Source: Lachnospiraceae bacterium
Lineage (GTDB): Bacteria; Bacillota; Clostridia; Lachnospirales; Lachnospiraceae
Direction: 5' to 3'
Assembly: GCA_017521195.1 (NCBI GenBank)
Contig: JAFXGP010000081.1
Coordinates: 1 to 38,566, forward strand
DNA length: 38,566 bases
Positions 15,880-23,243 of the stretch are shown piece by piece. The number at the start of each line of letters is the position of its first letter. The stretch's first letter is position 1. The translations under genes were made by a program, and so were the position numbers. Below the pieces are notes generated by a model, which made no database searches, was not told the origin of the DNA, and worked only from the letters and a program-made list of their open reading frames with translations.

Positions 15880-18183
15880 ATGAAATACGGACGAATCATT
15901 AGTTTACTACTTAGTTTAGCTTTAGCTCTGTGTACATTATCAGGATGTGGTAGTAAAACGAATACTAAAACAGATTCTGAATCCGTAGATATTACGGATG
16001 AAAATTCAACTCCATTAGAACAGGAAACATCTGTATCAGTGGAACCAAATGCAGAACTGCTTCGTGCAATCTCTGCCGATATGATGCCGGAAGAATGGTG
16101 TGCGCAGTTAGAGGATACTATTACATTTAAGCAATTTACCGACGTGCTTACCCGTGTTGTAGAACTGTGGGATTCTGAAAAATTACCTGAATGGCAGGAG
16201 ATTACTTCCTTGGCATCGGAAGCTGAAGAACCTATGAAACGTGAAGACGGCTTGTTAATGCTTTCTTATCTTTGGATTTTGATGGGGAGGGGTTCTGAGT
16301 TCCCTATGTTTTTTATTGATGAAGAAGTGAATCCGGATTTACGTTTTACAGATGAAATGCGAGAGGCACAAATGTCGGAACCATCTTGGAATTATCCCTA
16401 TTTTCCGGATTGGGAAAAAGAAGTTTATGAAATCACTCACTGTAATTATATGTGGGGAGCTGTAGGTGTATTTCCAATCATGTTATCTCCGGTCAGTGGG
16501 GAGCCTGTCATTCAGTGGGATGAAAATAATTCACTTCGTTTAAAAGATGCACTGACCTATGAAGATGCTGTCTACATGGCGATTCGATTTACAGATTATT
16601 GCAAGATTGAATTAGATTCTGAATGGCATGAATATGTTTCGGTGTCTGAAGTTGGAACATACAATAAAGAAATTATTACAGATACACTTTTAAATGCACC
16701 TTCTGATTTACCGGAGGTTACTCAGAGCAAACTACCTTCTGAATGGAAAGGTTCCGGAATTAGCGCAAGAAAAAGTTTTGTTGAACAATACTTACATTTC
16801 CAAGAAAGTGATATTGCATTTTTAAGTGAAAATGGTTTTAATTTTACACGTTTGTTTTTGAATTTTCCGACTTTCCGATATCCGGACTATCCTGATGACC
16901 CATATATGGTCAATGTTATGGAATTGGAAGAGTTGGATCAACTTCTGGCATGGTGTATGGAGTATGGTGTTCATCTTCAGATTACTATGCAACGATATAT
17001 GTATGAAGATGGTAACCATGCACAAGAAGATCCTTATGATATGCCGGCAAGTGATGAAGCCTGGGCTCTTACGCAGGCTTATTGGACAATGTTAACCAAA
17101 AGATATGCCGGTATTTCAAGCAAATACTTATCCTTTGACCTTTGTAATGAAACAGAACCAACTCAAAATAACATTCAAATGCAGAAGGCAAAGCTTGAAG
17201 AACTTGTTAATTCTATGCGAAAGGCGGACCCGGAACGTGTACTTTTATATTCTCAAGGAAATAAGGGGAATATTGCATGGACGGAAGCTTTTGCCTCTCT
17301 TGGAGTTGCTGTAGGATGCCATCCTTATGTACCAACTTTTACCACATCCGGAGATTTACACTATTTGCAGCAAAATCCGTATGCGAAAGCTGTTTGGCCA
17401 CTGGCATATTTTCCAATGGGCAAAATTATGGAAGGTAAAGCAGCTCTACAGATAAGTGGAGATATAAGTGGTGCAAAAATAGGTATCCACATTTGGAATT
17501 CCGGCAGTTCTCCTGTGATTGGTATTTATGCAGATGGACAGCTGGTTGAAAAAATCAAACCGGAAGGTATTCCAAACGAGTGGGGCGAATACAATTACAA
17601 TGATATTATCTATTATGTTCAGCTTCCTGAAAGTGTAGAAAATATCAGTATCAAAATAGAGGATGAGTTCGCACAAATTGATACCGTCCTTATTGAGAAG
17701 AATGGTATTACTACCACAATTGTACCAAGCGATACCCTTGATTATCCGGATTATACAGATCCGCTGCCATTAATTGTGAATGGTGATGGAACTTATACCA
17801 ATAGTGAAAGTTTGATGTATGATCCGGAGTTGATTTATAAAGAAGCTATCGAACCTTATCAGAAAATTGCAGAGCAGTATGATGTTGGCTTTATGGTAAA
17901 TGAGTTTGGAATGTTTGGTACCAGTGTTCATTGGGATATTGATACGGTTACTGCTTTCCATAAAACTTATCTGGAACTTTTGGAAGAGAAAAATATCCCT
18001 TGGTGCTACTGTGAAATGTTTAATCTTTTCCCAAAACATCTTGTGATACTTTACGGAAATGAATCCCAGTGGACAAATGCCACGGAAGAGGATATTACCT
18101 ATACACTGAAAGATGGTGGTGAGGTTACATTAAAAGTTTGCAAGGAACTTTTGGATGTATTCCGTGAATATACTTTGAAATAG
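15880..18183 (+). CDS. Lipoprotein with GH5-like glycoside hydrolase motifs
   Basis: A 767-residue surface lipoprotein: the signal peptide ends at lipobox LSGC with Cys23. The ATG at 15880 is preferred over 15874 because CAAGGA (15868-15873) lies 6 nt before it. Residues about 45-260 form a helical region with D-x-(I/A)-(T/L)-(F/Y) repeats that recall S-layer-homology-like motifs. The catalytic part shows FNFTRLFLNFPTF, FDLCNETEP (Glu424, likely acid/base), VGCHPYVPT and FMVNEFGMFG (Glu675, likely nucleophile), which is the order of clan-A glycosidases such as GH5. Between the two Glu residues a beta-rich domain of about 100 residues (ISGDISGAKIGIHIWNSG onward) is inserted. The substrate is unknown, perhaps a beta-glucan or mannan. 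Paired with the exported protein upstream. Confidence 0.7.
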   Translation: MKYGRIISLLLSLALALCTLSGCGSKTNTKTDSESVDITDENSTPLEQETSVSVEPNAELLRAISADMMPEEWCAQLEDTITFKQFTDVLTRVVELWDSEKLPEWQEITSLASEAEEPMKREDGLLMLSYLWILMGRGSEFPMFFIDEEVNPDLRFTDEMREAQMSEPSWNYPYFPDWEKEVYEITHCNYMWGAVGVFPIMLSPVSGEPVIQWDENNSLRLKDALTYEDAVYMAIRFTDYCKIELDSEWHEYVSVSEVGTYNKEIITDTLLNAPSDLPEVTQSKLPSEWKGSGISARKSFVEQYLHFQESDIAFLSENGFNFTRLFLNFPTFRYPDYPDDPYMVNVMELEELDQLLAWCMEYGVHLQITMQRYMYEDGNHAQEDPYDMPASDEAWALTQAYWTMLTKRYAGISSKYLSFDLCNETEPTQNNIQMQKAKLEELVNSMRKADPERVLLYSQGNKGNIAWTEAFASLGVAVGCHPYVPTFTTSGDLHYLQQNPYAKAVWPLAYFPMGKIMEGKAALQISGDISGAKIGIHIWNSGSSPVIGIYADGQLVEKIKPEGIPNEWGEYNYNDIIYYVQLPESVENISIKIEDEFAQIDTVLIEKNGITTTIVPSDTLDYPDYTDPLPLIVNGDGTYTNSESLMYDPELIYKEAIEPYQKIAEQYDVGFMVNEFGMFGTSVHWDIDTVTAFHKTYLELLEEKNIPWCYCEMFNLFPKHLVILYGNESQWTNATEEDITYTLKDGGEVTLKVCKELLDVFREYTLK

Positions 18184-18266
18184 GAGAACTAAGAATTAAG
18201 AACAGATAGAAATAAATTAATCCGGGTGAATAGAAAATATATAATTTCATATACTATAACATATAC

Positions 18267-18315
18267 TTGACGTACGGTTTTCTGTACATTATAATTAAAG
18301 TACAGAAAACCGTAC
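18267..18315 (+). promoter_or_regulatory. Promoter and inverted-repeat operator of the YefM-YoeB module
   Basis: TTGACG (18267-18272), a 17-bp spacer and TATAAT (18290-18295). A perfect 16-bp inverted repeat brackets the -10: GTACGGTTTTCTGTAC (18272-18287) and GTACAGAAAACCGTAC (18300-18315), 12 bp apart. A TGTACA core lies at 18283-18288; TGTACA is known as the core of the E. coli YefM operator. Binding of the antitoxin or complex here would shut off the module. Confidence 0.8.
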
Positions 18316-18336
18316 AGAACAAGGGAGTTGGTGAAT

Positions 18337-18603
18337 ATGTTAGCAGTAAATTATACAAATCTTCGTGATAATATGAAAGCATATATGGATAAGGTGACTG
18401 ATGATTATGAGACCATGATTGTTACCAGAAAAGATAATAAAAATGTTGTGATGATTTCAGAAGAAGCATACAACAATCTTATGGAAAATGTTCATGTTAT
18501 GGGCAACAAATCCAATTATGATTGGTTAATGGAATCTAAGGCACAGCTTGAAAGAGGGAATGTAGTAACGCATGATTTGATTGTGGCAAATGCGGATGAA
18601 TAA
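18337..18603 (+). CDS. Type II antitoxin, Phd/YefM family
   Basis: An 88-residue antitoxin with the Phd/YefM N-terminal DNA-binding fold: MLAVNYTNLRDNMKAYMDKV, then TMIVTRKDNKNVVMISEEAYNNLMENVH, shown here in part. The C-terminal MESKAQLERGNVVTHDLIVA is the toxin-neutralising tail. The ATG at 18337 is chosen because AAGGGAG (18321-18327) precedes it by 9 nt; an in-frame TTG exists at 18328. The gene overlaps the toxin start by 8 nt (ATGAATAA), which couples translation. It represses its own promoter by family analogy, using the inverted repeat just upstream. Confidence 0.9.
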   Translation: MLAVNYTNLRDNMKAYMDKVTDDYETMIVTRKDNKNVVMISEEAYNNLMENVHVMGNKSNYDWLMESKAQLERGNVVTHDLIVANADE

Positions 18604-18859
18604 AGTGTTTACTGAGAATGGATGGAAAGATTATCTTTATTGGCAGACGGAAGATAAAAAGACTCTTAAAAAGATAAACAGTCTTATAGAAGACATTTGT
18701 AGAAATGGGAATGTAGGAATCGGTAAACCGGAACCGTTAACAGGGAATTTGTCAGGATTTTGGAGTCGTCGTATTAACGACAAGGACAGATTAATTTATA
18801 AGATTGATGAAGTTAATGTTTATATTTTAGCTTGTCGATATCATTATGGAGATACATAG
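18596..18859 (+). CDS. yoeB: Type II toxin YoeB (mRNA interferase)
   Basis: An 87-residue RelE-fold toxin of the YoeB group. Catalytic residues fall at the same positions as in E. coli YoeB: Glu46 in KPEPL, Arg65 in DRLIYK, His83 and Tyr84 in CRYHY. Conserved WKDYLYWQ and GFWSRRI are also present. YoeB binds the ribosome and cuts mRNA in the A site. It starts within the last codons of the antitoxin gene. All key residues are intact, so the toxin is probably active. Confidence 0.93.
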   Translation: MNKVFTENGWKDYLYWQTEDKKTLKKINSLIEDICRNGNVGIGKPEPLTGNLSGFWSRRINDKDRLIYKIDEVNVYILACRYHYGDT

Positions 18860-18868
18860 GATAGATTA

Positions 18869-18904
18869 AATATGCTCCGTGAGTTATTCACGGAGCATAT
18901 TTAT
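18869..18904 (+). terminator. Terminator after yoeB
   Basis: ATATGCTCCGTGA (18870-18882) and TCACGGAGCATAT (18888-18900) form a perfect 13-bp stem with a 5-nt loop, followed by a short TTTATT. Confidence 0.75.
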
Positions 18905-18958
18905 TGGTTTGATGTACTTAATTGACTTTTGTTAACACCGGAATACATTCCAATATAT

Positions 18959-19924
18959 TTAAGATGTAGAATATCTTTCGAAAATATTCTTTTTTATTTT
19001 TGAAACAAATCTTTCAAATTTCTCACCTTTTAACTTCAATTTATCCTTAGCAGTTTCAATAATAATATCCCTATTTTCCAAATATATGGATTTTATCTCA
19101 TTTAACATCCAGCAATCCGTATCATAGCGGGTGAACATTCGACCGCTGATAGTTTCGCCACAGGCAAGTAGTCTTTGGTTAGTAACTACGAGCACAGCAT
19201 GCCAGGGACCGGGAGAATCGTTAATGGAATATTCATCAGCCAACATGGTAAAAACAGCATATTCATCATGCCCAAGATTGGAAGTGATTTCTTTAAAAGC
19301 TTGTTTGTGCTGCTTGAGAATATTGGTTTGATTTTTCCTTGCAAACTGAATCATCTCATCTGCAGTTCTTAATTGAATATTATTTTCATCTTGCAGTAAA
19401 AAATTCAATTCTTCAGGCGAAAATTCTTTATGTTTATTATTAAAGTATAAACCGGCAACTTCTGTTATAAGTACAACAAGAAAAATTACAATGGTCTGCA
19501 TTTTGTTCAAAAATGGAATTTCAATAATATCAAACGTAAGAAGTATGGTTTGTAAAAGGATAACTCCTAAAAAAAGAAATCCTAAAGAAAAATAAAATGT
19601 CACAGCCTTCGTCTTTTGTTTGGATTCATTCTTGGAAAGTTCCAGTATGATATTAGCAACTTCCTTTGTTTTCAATATTGCTTTTTCTTCTGTGTTTGCT
19701 TCATTGGGTACAGAATTTTGTCTTTCGCCATTTATAAGTTCCGAAATTGAAATATCAAATTCATCACAGATACATTTCATAAGTGCAATATCCGGCAGAG
19801 TGGTTCCGTTTTCCCAACGTGATACACTTCTGTTGGATACTCCTAATTTTTCTGCCAGTTGTTCTTGGGTAAGATTATTTTCTTTACGTAATTGATGGAT
19901 AAAAGAACCTGTTTTTTTGTTCAT
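18959..19924 (-). CDS. XRE-type regulator with two membrane segments and a C-terminal PH-like domain
   Basis: A 321-residue protein. Residues about 5-60 are an XRE helix-turn-helix (FIHQLRKENNLTQEQLAEKL, SNRSVSRWENGTTLPDI). Two hydrophobic segments follow (AVTFYFSLGFLFLGVILLQT and TIVIFLVVLITEVAGLYF), so the DNA-binding head should sit at the membrane. The last 130 residues include YAVFTMLADEYSIND, then AVLVVTNQRLLACGE, a strand pattern seen in bacterial PH-like domains. The start MNKKTG matches the usual N-terminus, and AAAGGTGG lies upstream; an in-frame ATG 15 bp earlier is less likely. Targets are unknown. It may sense a membrane-associated signal. It is convergent with yoeB. Confidence 0.78.
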   Translation of the reverse strand: MNKKTGSFIHQLRKENNLTQEQLAEKLGVSNRSVSRWENGTTLPDIALMKCICDEFDISISELINGERQNSVPNEANTEEKAILKTKEVANIILELSKNESKQKTKAVTFYFSLGFLFLGVILLQTILLTFDIIEIPFLNKMQTIVIFLVVLITEVAGLYFNNKHKEFSPEELNFLLQDENNIQLRTADEMIQFARKNQTNILKQHKQAFKEITSNLGHDEYAVFTMLADEYSINDSPGPWHAVLVVTNQRLLACGETISGRMFTRYDTDCWMLNEIKSIYLENRDIIIETAKDKLKLKGEKFERFVSKIKKNIFERYSTS

Positions 19925-20033
19925 AATATGCGGAACCACCTTTCCTTATGTGAGATTGATTTTGGCTAAGTTAAGGATAAGAATACAAAAAGAAAATTAC
20001 CACGACACAAACTGAGAAAAAGTAGAAGAGTGT

Positions 20034-20535
20034 TTGAAATCATTAAACTGGCGGTTAGATTTCAATATTAAAAATGCATAAAATTCAAGCATTTAGGTCG
20101 CGGGGAGAATTGATATTATGATTTCAATCTTGTTCGCGGGAAGCTTTTACAGTCTACAGGCTTGCGTAAGGGTAGACTAACTGTAATGATTTCAACAGAT
20201 AAGCACTTGGAAGAATTATGGTACAGTTTCAAGGCTACAACAGTGCTGTTAGGCGGTAATTTCTTCAACAGATAGCTATTCTCCGCAGAAAATTTACAGT
20301 TTAATTTGCCACGAAATATCTGTTAGGCTGTAATAAAGTGGATTTCCGCGATCTAAAGCCCAAAATATACAGTCTATAGGTCAATATAATAGCCAATGAA
20401 CTGTAAATAGACTTGCTTTTGACAAAATTAAGGATAAAAAGTACATTTTTACATCTTTCATTTACTGAAAATACCCGGAAAGCTTCTCGCAAGCAAGAAA
20501 TTTTATAAAAACAAACAGTAATTGCCGCGACCTGG
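20034..20535. repeat. Degenerate tandem array of 73-74-nt hairpin units with inverted flanking motifs
   Basis: The 676-bp gap between the XRE gene and tmcAL is not coding but is highly patterned. Four consecutive units start at 20111, 20184, 20257 and 20331 (lengths 73, 73, 74, 73). Each has TACAGT 37-38 nt from its start and ends in ACTG, GCGG, GCTG or ACTG, followed by TAA or TAAT. Near copies include CTGTTAGGCGGTAAT (20246) and CTGTTAGGCTGTAAT (20320), and TTTACAGTCTACAGG (20146) and TATACAGTCTATAGG (20366). Outside the array, AGGTCGCGG (20095-20103) and GCGGGAAGCTTT (20136-20147) recur inverted as AAAGCTTCTCGC (20479-20490) and CCGCGACCT (20524-20532), with similar spacing. A hairpin TTGAAATC/GATTTCAA (20034-20065) lies at the left edge. 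Either a structured RNA or a non-autonomous repeat element; no matching gene nearby. Confidence 0.6.
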
Positions 20536-20600
20536 GAAAACATAAACTTTTTCAACAAATTCATGCTGTCAAATGCTACTTAGCTCACGTAACCAATAGT

Positions 20601-21926
20601 TTAAACAATCACCAACTGCCTTTGAAATTCATTTTTGAATGCTTGGCCGAACTTATCAGCCACAACACTTTCATAAATATGAGCAGCCTGAATATCCTTT
20701 TCCAACATAGATAATGCAACACCATCTAACTCTTTGACGGAATCTGATACTTTAGAAATCAAAGGAATAGAAGAGTGCTTCTTGATTTCATGTAACAATG
20801 GAGAGGCTTCCTTTCGAAATCCCAAGATACGTGCATACTGTCCCCAATTACTATTTCCGTGTTGGACAGAACCATTTTCAATATTTACTTTTGAAAAAAA
20901 AGAATAATCCTCTTTTTTGATGTCCAATAAAATATGAAGTAAACTTCTGGAAATTCGTGTATGAGTCATTTCCTTTGTTTTTAATAATTCGCAGAAGGAG
21001 TCGAAATCTTTATAAAAATTCAAATTGTTATAAATTCTGTCTGCTAAATCAGAAGTAATATCCAGATATTGAACTAAAGTTTCCCGCGTTTCTAATAATA
21101 ATTTGTATTTTAATAAAAGGGAAAAGTCATCATTACAAACAGGAGCGGAAATTCCCCAATTTTCTTTTAAAATATCCAAACTGTTTTCAGGCATATGGTC
21201 TGTTAAGGCAGCAAAAGAAATCTGGTTCCAATCCATAGATGAAACTGAAGATAATTTTGTATTGCAAGGAAGCTCTTTCTCCAACAATACCTTCCTAATC
21301 GCCGTAGCAGAAGATAATTTCCCCGTTTCTGCAAGTTTTTCATCATTATACAAATTGTCTTTTCTGGCAATGGTCATAGGAACAATAGAAGAATTAAACT
21401 GCTTCAAAGCCCTGCAATATTCAATCCCAAGTATATTATTAGAGGATGCCAAAAAATCTTTATCTAAGTCAGGAAAGATTTCATGCAAAGCATTCGCTCT
21501 GGCTTTTGGAAAAGAAAGTCCCTGTTTTAAATAAACTTGAAGTTTTTTCTTGTATTCTGGGGTTTCATCCGTCAAAAAATCAGCCACCTTCTTAATACAA
21601 TCAATGTCTCCACATTCACTGCCAAATACAAGAGAATCTACAGCACCAAGTTTATCTAAGATAGAAACTGCACCAAAAGCAAACCTCTCTGCAGAAGCAG
21701 TAGCAAAACATACCGGAAGTTCCAAAACCAAGTCGGCACCATTCAATAAAGCCTGCTTCGTACGGACATATTTATCGATTATAGCGGGGGTTCCTCTTTG
21801 GGTAAAATCACCGCTCATAATTACAACAGTATAGTCGCTATTCGTAATTTTTTTGGCATTTTCCATATGATATTTGTGACCTTCGTGAAAAGGATTGTAT
21901 TCAGAAATTATAGATGTTATTCTCAT
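20601..21926 (-). CDS. tmcAL: tRNA(Met) cytidine acetate ligase (nucleotidyltransferase family)
   Basis: A 441-residue cytosolic enzyme. The N-terminal ISEYNPFHEGHKYHMENAKK is the HxGH-type nucleotide-binding motif of the TmcAL (YlbM) family, and VVIMSGDFTQRGTPAIIDKY and GADLVLELPV follow as in the family. TmcAL activates acetate with ATP and makes N4-acetylcytidine at the wobble position of elongator tRNA(Met). A Shine-Dalgarno GGAG lies 9 nt before the ATG. Its position directly divergent from pta-ackA, the acetate-forming pathway, is common in clostridia and may reflect shared use of acetate. Length is normal. Confidence 0.9.
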   Translation of the reverse strand: MRITSIISEYNPFHEGHKYHMENAKKITNSDYTVVIMSGDFTQRGTPAIIDKYVRTKQALLNGADLVLELPVCFATASAERFAFGAVSILDKLGAVDSLVFGSECGDIDCIKKVADFLTDETPEYKKKLQVYLKQGLSFPKARANALHEIFPDLDKDFLASSNNILGIEYCRALKQFNSSIVPMTIARKDNLYNDEKLAETGKLSSATAIRKVLLEKELPCNTKLSSVSSMDWNQISFAALTDHMPENSLDILKENWGISAPVCNDDFSLLLKYKLLLETRETLVQYLDITSDLADRIYNNLNFYKDFDSFCELLKTKEMTHTRISRSLLHILLDIKKEDYSFFSKVNIENGSVQHGNSNWGQYARILGFRKEASPLLHEIKKHSSIPLISKVSDSVKELDGVALSMLEKDIQAAHIYESVVADKFGQAFKNEFQRQLVIV

Positions 21927-22115
21927 TTATGGTACTCCGTTTAGTTTGGAAATTTATTAGTAATTATCATAAAATATATAGTCACTTTTTGCTTTAAATT
22001 TAAGTGGAAGAAGTACTTTTTGTCAATAGAATAAGACAAAAATAAATGCGTAATTAAATAATGAAAAATAACAGCAGATGTCTAAAATTTTATACAATTT
22101 TTTTGGTATAAAATA

Positions 22116-22144
22116 TTGTATACAAATTTCAAATTCGGTATAAT
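22116..22144 (+). promoter_or_regulatory. Promoter of pta-ackA
   Basis: TTGTAT (22116-22121), 17-bp spacer, TATAAT (22139-22144). The -35 lies in the right arm of an inverted repeat TATACAAT (22091-22098) / ATTGTATA (22115-22122), a possible operator. The predicted transcript starts near 22151, at the edge of a G-rich patch. Confidence 0.65.
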
Positions 22145-22209
22145 ATAAGTATATGGGGGCGCGTGGGGTGCCGTCAAAATAGAAGTATTTCAAATTGGGA
22201 GGGATTACT

Positions 22210-23211
22210 ATGTCATACATAGACTTAATCAAAGACAAAGCAAGAGCAGATGTAAAAACAATTGTATTACCTGAAACAAGGGACAAAAGAACTTTGATTG
22301 CAGCTTCTAAGATTATTGAAGAAGGTCTTGCAAACATTATCATGGTTGGTAATGAAGAAAAGATCATGGATGGTGCCGGCTGGTTGGAAGTAGACTTAGA
22401 TGGCGTTACAGTTGTAGATCCTGCAAATTGTGAAAAATTTGAAGAGTATGTAACTCTTTTATATGAAACAAGAAAAGCTAAAGGTATGACAATGGAAAAA
22501 GCAAGAGAAATCTTATTAAAAGATTATCTTACTTTCGGTGTTGTTATGGTTAAGGCAAATGATGCAGATGGTATGGTTGCAGGTGCATGTCATGCAACAG
22601 CAGATGTATTAAGACCATCTCTTCAGATTTTAAAAACAGCTCCTGGTTCCAAATTAGTATCCAGTTTCTTTATTATGGACGTGCCGGATTGCAAAATGGG
22701 TGCAGACGGAACATTCCTTTTTGGAGACTGTGGTTTGAATCAGAATCCTAATGCAGAAGAATTAGCAGCAATTGCAGATTCCTCCGCTAAGAGTTTTAAA
22801 CAGTTAGTTGGTGCTAAACCTATCGTTGCTATGTTAAGCCATTCCACAAAAGGTAGTGCTAAACATGCATTAGTAGATAAAGTAGTAGAAGCAACAAGAA
22901 TCGCTCATGAACAGTATCCTAGTCTTACTGTTGACGGTGAATTACAGGCTGATGCAGCTTTAGTTCCATCTGTAGCTAAATCCAAAGCTCCGGGAAGTGA
23001 TGTTGCAGGAAAAGCAAACGTGCTTATTTTCCCTAACTTAGACTGTGGTAACATTGGTTACAAATTAGTTCAGAGACTTGCAAAAGCAGAAGCCTACGGA
23101 CCAATGCTTCAGGGTATGGCGAAACCGGTTAACGATTTATCACGTGGATGTAGTTGGGAAGATATCGTAGGTGTAGTTGCTTTAACAGCTGTACAGGCTC
23201 AGTTAGTATAA
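22210..23211 (+). CDS. pta: Phosphate acetyltransferase
   Basis: A 333-residue short-form phosphotransacetylase, which converts acetyl-CoA and phosphate to acetyl phosphate and CoA. Family features: IVLPETRDKRTLIAA at the start, DGMVAGACHATADVLRPSLQ, SSFFIMDVPD, FGDCGLNQNPNAEELAAIA, MLSHSTKGSAKHALVDKV and VLIFPNLDCGNIGYKLVQRL. The ATG at 22210 follows GGGAGGG (22197-22203) with a 6-nt gap; the in-frame TTG at 22195 is not needed. It forms an operon with ackA 32 bp downstream, so together they give acetate and ATP in fermentation. Confidence 0.96.
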   Translation: MSYIDLIKDKARADVKTIVLPETRDKRTLIAASKIIEEGLANIIMVGNEEKIMDGAGWLEVDLDGVTVVDPANCEKFEEYVTLLYETRKAKGMTMEKAREILLKDYLTFGVVMVKANDADGMVAGACHATADVLRPSLQILKTAPGSKLVSSFFIMDVPDCKMGADGTFLFGDCGLNQNPNAEELAAIADSSAKSFKQLVGAKPIVAMLSHSTKGSAKHALVDKVVEATRIAHEQYPSLTVDGELQADAALVPSVAKSKAPGSDVAGKANVLIFPNLDCGNIGYKLVQRLAKAEAYGPMLQGMAKPVNDLSRGCSWEDIVGVVALTAVQAQLV

Positions 23212-23243
23212 TATATTTTTAAATTTGAAAGGAGCAAAAAACA

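Noticed and set aside
19925-19945. GGTGGTTCCGC before the XRE gene (minus strand), similar to the T-box antiterminator sequence
   Set aside because: It is directly at the ribosome site with no room for a specifier stem or terminator, and the gene is not related to amino acids.
20034-20535. A possible CRISPR array, because of regular spacing and ATTGAAATC/GATTTCAA motifs
   Set aside because: The repeated parts are degenerate and alternate in orientation, no constant repeat of 24-40 nt exists and no cas gene is nearby.
20301-20564. An 87-residue open frame on the minus strand
   Set aside because: It lies across the repeat array, has no ribosome site and no recognisable domain, so it is probably an accident of the repeat units.
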